This document shows, piece by piece, positions 23,492 through 32,515 of a stretch of DNA of 64,000 nt. The stretch spans positions 19,712 through 83,711 of the forward strand of contig CAIUSO010000091.1 of the NCBI GenBank assembly GCA_903901875.1, read 5' to 3'. The first letter of the stretch is position 1, and each line of letters opens with the position of its first letter. A program made the translations under genes and the position numbers. The notes under the pieces were generated by a model, which was given only the letters and a program-made list of their open reading frames with translations, did not search any database and was not told the DNA's origin. Source of the stretch: an uncultured Geobacteraceae bacterium. GTDB taxonomy: Bacteria > Desulfobacterota > Desulfuromonadia > Geobacterales > Pseudopelobacteraceae.

Positions 23492-24331
23492 ATGGCACTG
23501 GTTAATCATGCTAAAAAAGAAATCAATGCGAAAATTGTCTACTATGGTCCTCCGCACAGTGGTAAGGGTACCATACTGAATTACATCTACACACGGATCA
23601 AACCATCGTTGCGGGGTGAGTTACGGGCCACTCCTGCCGGTTCCGACAATCTGCTTTTCTTTGACTTCAGTCCGTTTGAAGCTCCGCTCCCCAATGGGTA
23701 TCATTTCCGGCTCCACATCTATACACTGACCGGATTGGTAACAAACCCGGCCACCTGGAAGATGATTCTCAAGGGGAGTGATGGTATCATCATAGTGGCC
23801 GATCCGGCCCCGGAACGTATCCCTGAGGCCCGTGACTCTGTCTTGCGGCTTCGTGACTTTCTGGCGGCTTACGGCAAGGGGCTCCACGAAACACCGGCCA
23901 TTCTCCAGCTTAACAGTGTCCACACCGGCACTCTGGCTACCACCGGGAGTGACCATCTGGTAGAACTTGACCTCCCGTCACTGCCGGTCAGCCACACCTC
24001 TGCCGCCAGCGGTGAAGGTGTGGTTGCCGCACTGACAACCCTGTCCCGCACCATCATTGAAAAGGCCACGACGGCAGAACCGGGACCAGTTGCCCCACAT
24101 AACGCCGTAGTTCCCTCCCCAGAACAAATGATGGTAGCCGATGACCTTCCTCACCACCTCTTTTCTCCGGTTCCCCCTTCTACCGCACGTGAGGAGTTAC
24201 CGCCTCTTGTTGTCCAGTCCCAGGATATCGTCTGTTCCGGGAGGGAAATTCGCATTCCTCTGGAGATCGGCCGGGGAAGTGATCTCCGCAGAGTGGTTGT
24301 TTCTGTTACCGTTGAGCTGGATCAGCAGTAA
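23492..24331 (+). CDS. MglA-like small GTPase, with altered base-specificity motif
   Basis: A 279-residue protein. The N-terminal domain (about 1-190) matches bacterial Ras-like MglA: KIVYYGPPHSGKGTILNYI (Walker A GPPHSGKGT), LLFFDFSP (G3 region) and IIIVADPAPE. MglA controls cell polarity and motility. Here the NKxD guanine-specificity motif is not clear: the expected place reads LQLNSVHTG. It may have lost strict GTP specificity. A C-terminal extension of about 90 residues is added. With the SPOR and HEAT genes it forms a probable three-gene unit. Confidence 0.7.
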   Translation: MALVNHAKKEINAKIVYYGPPHSGKGTILNYIYTRIKPSLRGELRATPAGSDNLLFFDFSPFEAPLPNGYHFRLHIYTLTGLVTNPATWKMILKGSDGIIIVADPAPERIPEARDSVLRLRDFLAAYGKGLHETPAILQLNSVHTGTLATTGSDHLVELDLPSLPVSHTSAASGEGVVAALTTLSRTIIEKATTAEPGPVAPHNAVVPSPEQMMVADDLPHHLFSPVPPSTAREELPPLVVQSQDIVCSGREIRIPLEIGRGSDLRRVVVSVTVELDQQ

Positions 24332-24394
24332 AAGGCTCAGAGAAGTCTGCCGGATCCCAGACCGTCAATTATTGGGCCATCTGCCATGATCGGC

Positions 24395-24423
24395 TTGTAT
24401 ACGGGCCCATATCATGCTATAGA
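24395..24423 (+). promoter_or_regulatory. Promoter of the cytidylate-kinase-like gene
   Basis: TTGTAT (24395-24400), 17 bp, TATAGA (24418-24423), about 35 bp before the ATG at 24459, which has GGAGG upstream. Good spacing for sigma-70. Confidence 0.45.
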
Positions 24424-24458
24424 TGGGCGGTAAGATTCTCTCAAATGGAGGGTGAGTA

Positions 24459-25289
24459 ATGGCAATTATAACCGTGTCCCGCGAAATGGGCACCGGAGCA
24501 TATCAGATAGCTTCTGAGGTGGCCCAGAGACTCAAGTACACCCTTATCGACGGACCGCGCATCAAGTCCCTCGCGGTAAAATATGGCCTCACTCCGGAGA
24601 TGCTGGAGCTTGTCGATGAAAAGCCCCCCTCTTACGTTACCGCAGAAGATCGGAAACGGGCAGCGGCCCTTAACTCAATCGAGCTGATCATTTTGGAACT
24701 TGCCCGCAAGGGAAATGTGGTCATCTACGGCAGGGGGGGACAGGATCTGCTGAAGGATTGCAGGAATATTCTCCGCCTCCGGTTTATTGCCGATTTTGAA
24801 GAGCGGGTTGAGCGTTTTGCCGAACGGGAGTGGATTGATCCCGACATGGCCCGTTCCCTCATTCGCCGGAGCGATCACCAGCGTGGCGGCTTCATTCACT
24901 TCTACTTTGACCGTGACTGGCGAGAATCTAACAACTACGACCTTGTTTTCAACACCTCCCGCCTGTCGGAAGCAACCATAGTCGAATGTATTATTGCAAC
25001 CACCCGTGAACCATCCTTCAAGGAATCTGATAAATCGGGAGCAGCTATCATTGACAGTGTCATCTTGTCAAAGAAAATTGAAACCGCCCTCCTGAACTCC
25101 CCCGTCCTGGAAGATTATCGCCCCTTTACCATTGAAATCGATAAAGGTGCAGTGTCCATCAGCGGGTATATCATCACCGAAGCGCAAAAAAATGCCGCCA
25201 TCACAATTGTCAAATCGGTCAAGGGAGTTACCTCCGTTGAAGATAATATACAGGTAGTGGACTACAAGTCCTACAAGGAACATTTTTAA
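24459..25289 (+). CDS. Cytidylate kinase-like protein fused to a BON domain
   Basis: A 276-residue protein. The first 200 residues match the cytidylate-kinase-like family (PF13189 type): MAIITVSREMGTGAYQIASE is the phosphate loop region, followed by LIDGPRIK and RLRFIADFEERVERFAERE. A BON domain follows (about 215-270, ISGYIITEAQKNAAITIVKS ending VTSVEDNIQVV), normally periplasmic and lipid-binding. No signal peptide is visible, so here it is cytosolic. The nucleotide-kinase activity of this family is not established. Convergent with the PHP gene, overlapping it by four bases. Confidence 0.75.
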   Translation: MAIITVSREMGTGAYQIASEVAQRLKYTLIDGPRIKSLAVKYGLTPEMLELVDEKPPSYVTAEDRKRAAALNSIELIILELARKGNVVIYGRGGQDLLKDCRNILRLRFIADFEERVERFAEREWIDPDMARSLIRRSDHQRGGFIHFYFDRDWRESNNYDLVFNTSRLSEATIVECIIATTREPSFKESDKSGAAIIDSVILSKKIETALLNSPVLEDYRPFTIEIDKGAVSISGYIITEAQKNAAITIVKSVKGVTSVEDNIQVVDYKSYKEHF

Positions 25290-26155
25290 GAGGCGGGTAC
25301 GCTACTCCGTATACGTGTTATCCGTTCAGAGAGGGGGGCGAGAAGGGAACTGTCAAACTGCATCCCATCCCGCCCCCTTCCTATTTCCAGTCCTTCTTCA
25401 ATACCATGATAATCGGAGCCGGCGGTCATAAGCAGACCATTCGCCAATGCCAAGCGTCGCAAGAACTCTATCTCCTGGGGCCACCCCATATTGTTAAACA
25501 CCTCTATACCGTCAAGCCCCACCTGCTGAAGATCTGAAATAATGATCGCCAGCAGGTTCAAATCCTTGGTAATGCTGGTGGGATGGGCAAGCACGGCAAC
25601 TCCCCCGATCCGGTGAATTTCGGCAATGGCTTCGTGTATCAGCCAGTAGCTTTTCGGGACGTTACACGGAATCAGGTAGCGGCGAAACGCATCCTCCACA
25701 TTGTCAACATAGCCACGCTCCAGCAGAGCCCTGGCAATATGTGGACGTCCCATGACTCCCTGGGCAAAGGAGATCACCCGATTCCGCTCTATCGGAGTTC
25801 GTCCCTCGGCAAGAAGAGCATCGTTCACCTTTTCAAGGATCTGATCATTTCGCCCCTCCCGACGATGGCTGAATCCGTCAAGGTTCCGCAAAAACAGTGT
25901 ATCAGAGTGGTCAATGCCATATCCCAGCAGATGCACGTCACGCCATTCGTTGAACTGAACTGAAAGTTCGACGGCCGGAATGACGTCAATCCCCACAGCC
26001 ACACCGGCAGCGGTTGCCCCGCTAATCCCGGAAACCGAGTCATGGTCAGCCAGTGCAACCACCTGGACATCATTATCTTTGGCCAAGGCTATAAGCTCTG
26101 AAGGGGAGTATGCACCATCTGAAAAATTTGAATGTATGTGCAGATCAATTTTCAT
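25286..26155 (-). CDS. PHP-domain phosphoesterase
   Basis: A 289-residue PHP (polymerase and histidinol phosphatase) protein. Metal ligands are visible in DLHIHSNFSDG (about 4-14), ALADHDSVSG (about 40), VELSVQF (about 68), HLLGYG, AVLAHPT (about 195) and SDYHG (about 245). The layout matches single-domain PHP enzymes such as the 3',5'-nucleotide bisphosphate phosphatase RnaAM (YciV). Likely removes phosphate from nucleotides in RNA or sulfur-nucleotide turnover. The ATG at 26155 gives MKIDLHIHS; 26164 is an alternative. Confidence 0.8.
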   Translation of the reverse strand: MKIDLHIHSNFSDGAYSPSELIALAKDNDVQVVALADHDSVSGISGATAAGVAVGIDVIPAVELSVQFNEWRDVHLLGYGIDHSDTLFLRNLDGFSHRREGRNDQILEKVNDALLAEGRTPIERNRVISFAQGVMGRPHIARALLERGYVDNVEDAFRRYLIPCNVPKSYWLIHEAIAEIHRIGGVAVLAHPTSITKDLNLLAIIISDLQQVGLDGIEVFNNMGWPQEIEFLRRLALANGLLMTAGSDYHGIEEGLEIGRGRDGMQFDSSLLAPLSERITRIRSSVPAS

Positions 26156-26249
26156 AGAATGCATACTACGTGACCTGACAGAAAAGTAAAGGTACAAAAA
26201 GTAAAAAGGTACTATTGCAGATGGCAACAGCATAGGCTAGAATCCGGCC

Positions 26250-26906
26250 ATGAAATCTATCAATATTCACACCTGCATCATGGCACTGCGTCAGGAATAC
26301 ACCCACTGGCAGACTCCGGCGGTCACCATCGTTGCCCAATGCAACGGCAGCCCGTACAAGGTGCTTGTCTCCTGTATCATATCGCTGAGGACCAAGGATG
26401 AAGTTACCGCCGCCGCATCGGCCCGGATCTTTGCCGTGGCCTCGACACCGGAGCTCATGACCCAGATTTCCCCGGAAGAAATTGCCCGGCTCATTTATCC
26501 GGCCGGATTTTATCACACCAAGGCGGCACAGATCTCCCTCCTGTCCCATCAATTGATGGACCAGTACGGAGGAACGGTACCCGACACAATAGACACCCTG
26601 CTCCGTTTTAAAGGGGTAGGACGAAAAACGGCCAATCTGGTGATGACCCTTGGATTTGGAAAACCGGGCATTTGCGTCGATACCCATGTTCATAGAATAT
26701 GCAACCGACTCGGCTATGTCTCGACAAAAAATCCGGACGAGACCGAAAAAATGCTGCGGCTTCAGCTCCCACCGGAATACTGGATTGAAATAAACGATCT
26801 GCTGGTGGCATTCGGCCAGAACCACTGCCATCCGGTTTCACCGCGCTGCTCTACCTGTAAAGTCGCCGATATCTGCAACCGGATCGGCGTCACCGTATCG
26901 CGATAA
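26250..26906 (+). CDS. nth: Endonuclease III (DNA glycosylase/AP lyase)
   Basis: Base-excision repair enzyme that removes oxidised pyrimidines. 218 aa. The helix-hairpin-helix LLRFKGVGRKTANLVM (about 112-127) carries the catalytic Lys, and VDTHVHR (about 137) the catalytic Asp. The C-terminal CHPVSPRCSTCKVADIC binds a 4Fe-4S cluster with the standard C-x6-C-x2-C-x5-C spacing. Divergent from the PHP gene with about 95 bp between them. Confidence 0.93.
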   Translation: MKSINIHTCIMALRQEYTHWQTPAVTIVAQCNGSPYKVLVSCIISLRTKDEVTAAASARIFAVASTPELMTQISPEEIARLIYPAGFYHTKAAQISLLSHQLMDQYGGTVPDTIDTLLRFKGVGRKTANLVMTLGFGKPGICVDTHVHRICNRLGYVSTKNPDETEKMLRLQLPPEYWIEINDLLVAFGQNHCHPVSPRCSTCKVADICNRIGVTVSR

Positions 26907-27019
26907 TCCATTATCCTGATAAAAAGCGCAGTCCACTGTATTTGATTATTGCATGACAACAAAAACTCATATAAATTGGAACATTATTATATTATATACC
27001 CACCTGTAGGAGGTATCGC

Positions 27020-27886
27020 ATGTTACAGAAAATAGGTTTTATCGGATTGGGAACTGTCGGGCGCCATATGGCCGCCAATCTGGCCAAGGGAAACTACGAA
27101 TTGACGGTTTTTGATACGGAGCGCGCGGTTGTAGAGGAAGTTGCCGCTGCCGGGGCCCATGCCGCCGGGTCGGCCTATGAGGCTGCCAAGGGGCGTGATC
27201 TGGTCATCGCCATACTTCCGGAAGGTGACGAACTGGGGCCGCTCTTTTTCGGTGAAGAAGGGATCCTGGCCGGCATCGAAAGTGGTGCCATCCTTGCGGA
27301 TATGGGCTCCCACTCACTGGAAACGACCATGAAACTGAATGAAGAGTGTGCCCGGAAAAACGTTCAGTTCCTCGATGCGCCGGTGTGGGGGAGTAAGGAC
27401 CATGCCGTCAACGGGCTCATGACCATCATAACCGCCGGGGACCCGGCATTAGCCGGTAAATGTCGGGAACCGTTCTCATTTTTCGGGCTTAACACTATCC
27501 ACGTGGGACAGATCGGCGACGCAACCAAGATGAAGTTCATCGTCAACCTGGTACAGGCAGAACTGGTGCAGGTTCTGGCTGAGGGCCTGGTCTTTGGTGA
27601 GAAAATGGGCTTCAATGCAGACAAGATCCTTGAAGTGCTGGATACCCGAGGCGTGGCATCTCCCCTCTTCCACCAGAAGGGTCGGGCCATGGCACGGGGC
27701 GATTTCTCGCGCAGTCTGGCCCTTAAATATGTCAACGACCAGTTGCATATGGTCATGAATGCCGCCCGACTGGTTGGTCTAACCCTGCCTGCCGCCGAAT
27801 CGGCAAGCAAGGTCTACCAGGCTGGCGTCGATGCCGGTCTGGGGGAAGAAGATTTTTCTGCCGTCATCAAGGTGCTGCGCAAGTAA
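27020..27886 (+). CDS. NAD(P)-dependent beta-hydroxyacid dehydrogenase
   Basis: A 288-residue enzyme of the 3-hydroxyisobutyrate/6-phosphogluconate dehydrogenase family. Residues 5-12 GFIGLGTVG form the dinucleotide fold. The substrate motif reads DAPVWGSKDHAVNG (about 118), where the family usually has DAPVSGG, and the catalytic Lys is in ATKMKFIVNLV (about 172). Geobacter relatives of this branch include glyoxylate/succinic semialdehyde reductases, but the W and SK changes leave the substrate open. AGGAGG precedes the ATG. A terminator follows, so it is monocistronic. Confidence 0.82.
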   Translation: MLQKIGFIGLGTVGRHMAANLAKGNYELTVFDTERAVVEEVAAAGAHAAGSAYEAAKGRDLVIAILPEGDELGPLFFGEEGILAGIESGAILADMGSHSLETTMKLNEECARKNVQFLDAPVWGSKDHAVNGLMTIITAGDPALAGKCREPFSFFGLNTIHVGQIGDATKMKFIVNLVQAELVQVLAEGLVFGEKMGFNADKILEVLDTRGVASPLFHQKGRAMARGDFSRSLALKYVNDQLHMVMNAARLVGLTLPAAESASKVYQAGVDAGLGEEDFSAVIKVLRK

Positions 27887-27910
27887 TTGACTCCGTTGAG
27901 ATTACTCCCA

Positions 27911-27947
27911 ATCGGGCGTCCAGTGCATCGGGCGCCTGATTTTTTTG
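27911..27947 (+). terminator. Intrinsic terminator after dehydrogenase
   Basis: Stem ATCGGGCG (27911-27918) with CGCCTGAT (27933-27940, one G-T pair), then TTTTTTT. It lies between the dehydrogenase and ruvC. Confidence 0.75.
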
Positions 27948-27963
27948 GTTCCAGGAGCAGACC

Positions 27964-28500
27964 ATGATTGTTCTCGGCATCGACCCCGGATCACGCATCA
28001 CCGGGTATGGCATTGTCAAAATGTCCGGCAATCGTCTGATTCATGTTGACAACGGTGCCATATTCACCGACTCTGCAACTGATTTCGCCGGGCGACTCAA
28101 AACAATTTTTGACGGACTTCTCGAAATTATTGCCGAGTTTGGTCCCGATCAGGTTGCCATTGAGAATATCTTTTTTTCCACCAATGCCCAGAGTGCCCTC
28201 AAACTGGGACAGGCGCGGGGTGCGGCCATCGTGGCAGCGGTCCACAGCGGCCTGCCGGTTTCCGAATACAGTGCTCTCCAGGTCAAACAGGCGGTGGTTG
28301 GACAGGGACGGGCAGAAAAGGGGCAGGTTCAGAAAATGCTCAAGGTGCTGCTGGGCTTGCCGGAAGTACCTCAAGCCGATGCCGCCGATGCCCTGGCAGT
28401 GGCGATCTGTCATATTAATTCACACGGACTCAGGCATATATCTGCCTACCGGGGCACCGATAACCGTAAAAAATCATCCTGGAGGGATATAAAACCATGA
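27964..28500 (+). CDS. ruvC: Holliday junction resolvase RuvC
   Basis: Cuts Holliday junctions made during recombination repair. 178 aa. Acidic catalytic residues: Asp in [10 protein letters not shown] (about 7), Glu in VAIENIF (about 66), and two Asp in [14 protein letters not shown] (about 139-142). Its stop overlaps the ruvA start (ATGA), so they are coupled. AGGAG eight bases before the ATG. Confidence 0.95.
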   Translation: MIVLGIDPGSRITGYGIVKMSGNRLIHVDNGAIFTDSATDFAGRLKTIFDGLLEIIAEFGPDQVAIENIFFSTNAQSALKLGQARGAAIVAAVHSGLPVSEYSALQVKQAVVGQGRAEKGQVQKMLKVLLGLPEVPQADAADALAVAICHINSHGLRHISAYRGTDNRKKSSWRDIKP

Positions 28501-29096
28501 TCGCCCTGCTTACCGGCCTGATTGCCCAGAAGAGTCCCGACCACATCGTACTGGACGTTGGGGGGGTCGGCTACCGGGTTCATATCCCCTTTTCCACCTA
28601 CTATGAACTTCCCGAAGCGGGGGGAAGCACGTCCCTCCACATTCACACGTCGGTGCGCGAAGATGCCATCTTGCTCTATGGCTTTCGCACCCTGCTGGAA
28701 AAGTCGTTTTTTCAATTATTGATTGGGGTATCCGGTGTGGGACCAAAGCTTGCAAGGGACATTCTTTCCAATATCCAGCCGGGCCACTTGGCTCAGGCCC
28801 TGGCCCAGGGTGACATTCACAAGCTGTCAACCATCCCGGGCATCGGCAAAAAAACGGCGGAGCGATTGGTCCTTGAACTGAAAGACAAGGTGGCGAAACT
28901 TGATATCGGCACCTTGCCAACCACTGAGCGACGTGACATCCCGGATGACCATGTAACGGAAGATGTCATATCGGCACTGCTCAACCTGGGATACAAGGAA
29001 CCGGTTGTTCGAAAAGCCGTGGCAAACCTGGATGCAGGAAGCGGGGTTGGGGTAGAAGAGCTTCTGAAACGTGCTTTGAAAATGCTTATGAGGTAA
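28497..29096 (+). CDS. ruvA: Holliday junction branch migration protein RuvA
   Basis: Tetrameric DNA-binding subunit that loads RuvB at Holliday junctions. 199 aa. N-terminal OB fold ([20 protein letters not shown]), acidic pin region, two helix-hairpin-helix motifs ([16 protein letters not shown] and [16 protein letters not shown]), and the C-terminal UBA-like domain ([20 protein letters not shown]). Overlaps ruvC by four bases. The gene usually next, ruvB, is not here: a GAF/HD-GYP gene starts two bases after the ruvA stop. Confidence 0.95.
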   Translation: MIALLTGLIAQKSPDHIVLDVGGVGYRVHIPFSTYYELPEAGGSTSLHIHTSVREDAILLYGFRTLLEKSFFQLLIGVSGVGPKLARDILSNIQPGHLAQALAQGDIHKLSTIPGIGKKTAERLVLELKDKVAKLDIGTLPTTERRDIPDDHVTEDVISALLNLGYKEPVVRKAVANLDAGSGVGVEELLKRALKMLMR

Positions 29097-29098
29097 CC

Positions 29099-30208
29099 AT
29101 GACTACCACTTTTTCCGTCAGCTCCAATGAGAAAAGGAAACTGCATCTGCTTATGGAAGTGGCAGCACTTATTAACTCGTCACTTAACCTGGGAGAGATC
29201 AAACGACTTGCCGTGGAAACCGCCACCAGTTGTGTTGAAGCCGATGCCGCCAGCCTGTTACTGCTGGACTTTGAAACCCGCGAATTATATTTTGAGGCAA
29301 CGACCGGCGAAAAAGGCAATCAGCTCAGAGAGATTCGGCTGAAACCGGGTCAGGGAATCGCCGGATGGGTCGCCCTGAGGGGTGGCGCTCTCATCATTGA
29401 TGATGCCGGGAAGGACAAGCGTTTTAACGCTGACGTTGATCGGGCAACCGGATACACGACACGGAACATACTGGCAGTACCGGTTGCCAGTAAAGAGCGT
29501 ATGGTAGGCGTACTCCAGGCCGTCAACAAAAAGGTTGGTGATTTTTCCACCGATGACCTGGACATACTTGAAACACTGGCACATCAAGTTGGAACCGCCA
29601 TCGAAAATGCCCTTCTCTATCAGGAACAGCGTGAGACCTTTTTAGGAATCACCATGGCATTTGCCGAGGCCCTTGAAAAACGAGATACCTACACGGGAGG
29701 TCACACCAGAAGAGTGTGTGAATACAGTCTGGCGATTGCACGTCATCTCAGTCTCCCTGAAGAAATGCTCGAAGAGATCCGGCTATCGGCCATTCTTCAC
29801 GATATTGGTAAAATTGGCGTGCCCGACCGGGTACTTCAGAAACCGGGCAAACTTGAGCCTGAAGAGTTTGCCGAAATGAATCTTCATCCGGTGATCGGTT
29901 CGGAAATTCTTGAGCATGTCAAGTCATTGCGCCCCATGCTCGGCGGGGTCCGCAATCACCATGAGAAATTTGACGGTACCGGCTATCCGGATAAAAAGAA
30001 AGCGGAGGAAATTCCTCTCACGGGCCGGATTATCGCTGTGGCAGATTCCTTTGATGCCATGACTTCCACCCGTCCTTATCGCACGGCTCTGAGCCACGAG
30101 ACAGCATTACAGGAACTGGTGACCTGCAGTGGCAGGCAATTCGACCCGGCAGTGGTGGAGGCTTTCCTGGACGTATACAAGACAGGGGCCCTCTCCTGTT
30201 GTTCCTGA
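29099..30208 (+). CDS. GAF + HD-GYP domain protein
   Basis: A 369-residue cytosolic signalling protein, the second-messenger phosphodiesterase type. GAF domain at about 12-165 (SLNLGEIKRLAVETATSCVE to TLAHQVGTAIENA). HD-GYP domain from about 185: YTGGHTRRVCEYS, HDIGKIGVPDRVLQ (metal-binding HD), HPVIGSEIL, and HHEKFDGTGYPD (the GYP signature). HD-GYP enzymes break down c-di-GMP; relatives in Geobacter also act on 3',3'-cGAMP. It follows ruvA by two bases, so may be co-expressed with repair genes. Confidence 0.9.
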   Translation: MTTTFSVSSNEKRKLHLLMEVAALINSSLNLGEIKRLAVETATSCVEADAASLLLLDFETRELYFEATTGEKGNQLREIRLKPGQGIAGWVALRGGALIIDDAGKDKRFNADVDRATGYTTRNILAVPVASKERMVGVLQAVNKKVGDFSTDDLDILETLAHQVGTAIENALLYQEQRETFLGITMAFAEALEKRDTYTGGHTRRVCEYSLAIARHLSLPEEMLEEIRLSAILHDIGKIGVPDRVLQKPGKLEPEEFAEMNLHPVIGSEILEHVKSLRPMLGGVRNHHEKFDGTGYPDKKKAEEIPLTGRIIAVADSFDAMTSTRPYRTALSHETALQELVTCSGRQFDPAVVEAFLDVYKTGALSCCS

Positions 30209-30305
30209 ATGGTCATTTCAGGCCGCCCGCAGGTGCTTTTTTGTTCACCCTGTTACTACTATTAAGACTGCATACGGCAGTAAAAAACACTCTGGAGGAA
30301 ACACC

Positions 30306-30707
30306 ATGTACAACAACTCACGATTATCGCTTGCTTTTCTTTTTGTCTGCCTGATGGGGGCATCAATCCCCGCCCACGCTGAGAGTGTTGAGGAAACAAT
30401 ACAATGGGCAGGACAGGGCGACGAAATGGCCCAGTTGAAATTGGGACAGATGTACAACAAGGGTGTAGGCGTCACCAAAAACAAAGCCGAATCGGTTAAA
30501 TGGATCAAAAAATCAGCCGAACAGGGAAATTCAGATGCCCAGGCGCTGCTTGGCATTAGATATTTAAATGGGGACGGAGTAGCTGAAGACAAAACAGAGG
30601 CGATAAAATGGTTTCAGAAAGCAGCTGACCAGGGAAACGAAACGGCTCTTCAAACCCTCACGGTACTGGGGGTAAAAAACAGTACTCCTGAGAAGAAGAG
30701 CAACTGA
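30306..30707 (+). CDS. Secreted Sel1-repeat protein
   Basis: A 133-residue protein with a signal peptide (about 1-23, LAFLFVCLMGASIPAHAES). Three Sel1-like repeats follow: GDEMAQLKLGQMYNKGVGV, then NSDAQALLGIRYLNGDGVAE, and a third ending ALQTLTVLG. Sel1 repeats bind proteins and are common in periplasmic scaffolds. Start at 30306 has GGAGG seven bases upstream. Role unknown. Confidence 0.8.
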   Translation: MYNNSRLSLAFLFVCLMGASIPAHAESVEETIQWAGQGDEMAQLKLGQMYNKGVGVTKNKAESVKWIKKSAEQGNSDAQALLGIRYLNGDGVAEDKTEAIKWFQKAADQGNETALQTLTVLGVKNSTPEKKSN

Positions 30708-30862
30708 AACTGCGAAGTTAACGGATATTTATTGAAGAACATCTTCAGAAACAGTTATTATTGTCGATAGTATAGTTACAGCTTTTGTTTCTGGGATGCC
30801 TGCGAACGGGCAGTGCATTAACAGGGCAACTGAATTTAATCCGACAGACTGAAGGAATCCAT

Positions 30863-31567
30863 ATGCAGCCATTATTTAAAGCCCTTGTTATCGTAACGTC
30901 ACTGCTGGCCATTTCTGGCTGCACTACCCTTTCAAATCTGTTCAGCGGTAAAAAAAGCCCCAGTCCCGACCAGGTGGTGTCTCCAGCTAACAATAACGAG
31001 CAACATAGCAACACTATTGACACACTGAATACCAATCAGCGATATGTAGCCAATGAGCCTCCCATAACACTCGACAACAACTCAACAGTGGGTCGCTTTA
31101 ATGCCAGAATGGCATTCCTTGCCGATCAACTGGAACGGAATGCTGATCGTAAAAGTCTGGCAAATACGGTTATCATATCGAGCTTCACCGATTTAAACAA
31201 AATAACCCAGACGACAGGATTCGGACGCCTCGTCGCCGAAAGCCTCATGCATGAATTACAAGTGAGAAAATGGCAGGTTTATGAAATACGACTTGCAAAC
31301 AACATTCTCATTAATGAAAGTGGTGAGTTTTCCTTAAGCCGTGACATTACAAAACTGAAGGAAATGTATAAAATCGGAGGAATCGTAGCGGGCACCTATT
31401 CAATCGTTGACGGTAACGTTGTTGTCAATGCCCGGGCAATGGATATCAATACCGGAATAGTCTTTTCATCGGCCCAGACCGTAATGCCGTCACACTGGTT
31501 TACCGAGATTATGCTCACCGATGATGAACACTTGATGAAGCCCATGAAAATAATGGGTTCCCCGTAA
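30863..31567 (+). CDS. FlgO-family lipoprotein
   Basis: A 234-residue lipoprotein: signal peptide with LLAISGC lipobox (Cys 20). The mature part carries a Ser/Asn-rich linker, then a FlgO domain (about 95-225): NTVIISSFTDLNKITQTTGF, GRLVAESLMHELQVRKWQVY, IVAGTYSIVDGNVVVNARAM. FlgO-type proteins sit at the outer membrane and affect flagellar or surface structures. AAGGA seven bases before the ATG. Sits near the FlaG-like and signalling genes, consistent with motility. Confidence 0.78.
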   Translation: MQPLFKALVIVTSLLAISGCTTLSNLFSGKKSPSPDQVVSPANNNEQHSNTIDTLNTNQRYVANEPPITLDNNSTVGRFNARMAFLADQLERNADRKSLANTVIISSFTDLNKITQTTGFGRLVAESLMHELQVRKWQVYEIRLANNILINESGEFSLSRDITKLKEMYKIGGIVAGTYSIVDGNVVVNARAMDINTGIVFSSAQTVMPSHWFTEIMLTDDEHLMKPMKIMGSP

Positions 31568-31572
31568 GTCGG

Positions 31573-31971
31573 CTACAGCATCATAAGCGTAGTTGTGCCG
31601 TGGGCCACCGGTTTTCCCTCCTCATTGACAATTTTTACCGTGAGGGATGCCGTCTTTCTCCCGAGATGTACAATATCCGAACGTGCGATCAGACGTTCTC
31701 CCACGGCGGCCGGCCTGACATAGTTCACCGTAAGGTTAACAGTCGTACACATCACCCCCGAGGGGAGCAGTGGCCGGGGAAAGAATGAAACGGTATCAAT
31801 GAGGGTTGCAATTAATCCACCGTGGGCACCACCATAATAATTCTGGTGAATCTCACTTACCAGCACCTCCATAATGGCAAATGAGTCGCCGATCTCCTGA
31901 AGACGAATATTGAGAGTCTTAAGAAGAGACATATTATTGCATGATTCAATTGTCGCCGGATCAATGTTCAT
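31573..31971 (-). CDS. PaaI-type acyl-CoA thioesterase (hotdog fold)
   Basis: A 132-residue thioesterase. The hotdog core has YYGGAHGGLIATLIDTVSFF, where HGG followed by a helix carrying Asp is the PaaI/4HBT active-site pattern, then VNLTVNYVRPAAVGERLIAR and a closing strand pair. It hydrolyses acyl-CoA thioesters; the substrate cannot be read from the sequence. The ATG at 31971 (AGGA eight bases upstream) overlaps the end of the PLD gene. Convergent with the FlgO-like gene. Confidence 0.8.
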   Translation of the reverse strand: MNIDPATIESCNNMSLLKTLNIRLQEIGDSFAIMEVLVSEIHQNYYGGAHGGLIATLIDTVSFFPRPLLPSGVMCTTVNLTVNYVRPAAVGERLIARSDIVHLGRKTASLTVKIVNEEGKPVAHGTTTLMML

Positions 31972-32515
31972 ACGCTGTCCTGTAATATGGTTCAGAATGT
32001 GCTTTATGCTCATCAAAATTATTCAGATATTTATCGACAAGTCCCCTGTTACCCTTGATAACAAGTAAGTTCTCGGCATTTTTTTCTTCAGCCGCTTTGG
32101 TAAAGTTAAAGCTTCCGGTGACCAGAACACGCTGGTCTATGATGATCACTTTGTTGTGTGCAATGGCGTGCCTGTCATCGATAAAGGTAGGAATACCGGC
32201 GTGGGTCACAAAATCAGCTGCGGTGTATTTTTCTCGCCGTTGGGACTTGTCCAGAACGATCTCAATCCTGACCCCTCTTTTCAATGCAGAGATCAATGCA
32301 TTGGCAATGGGAGCACTGGTGAAAGAATACGCCTGGACCCTGATTTCACTTTTGGAAGCCTCTATTTCCCTGATAACCGCCTCAGATGCACCGCCCCTCG
32401 GTGAAAAATAGACCGCAGTTGTTCCGATGGACCTGATCTCCTCAGCCGAAACCATGGTGACAACGATACAGCAGACAAAAAGTATGGCGAGGCTCCATTG
32501 TTTCATACTATCCAT
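31961..32515 (-). CDS. Secreted phospholipase D-like nuclease
   Basis: A 184-residue protein with a signal peptide (about 1-24, SLAILFVCCIVVTMVSAEE). One HKD motif, HNKVIIIDQRVLVTGSFNF (about 117-135), identifies a single-motif PLD of the Nuc type (as in plasmid-borne endonuclease Nuc), which works as a dimer. Likely degrades DNA in the periplasm or outside the cell. Overlaps the thioesterase start by 11 bases. Confidence 0.85.
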   Translation of the reverse strand: MDSMKQWSLAILFVCCIVVTMVSAEEIRSIGTTAVYFSPRGGASEAVIREIEASKSEIRVQAYSFTSAPIANALISALKRGVRIEIVLDKSQRREKYTAADFVTHAGIPTFIDDRHAIAHNKVIIIDQRVLVTGSFNFTKAAEEKNAENLLVIKGNRGLVDKYLNNFDEHKAHSEPYYRTAYEH

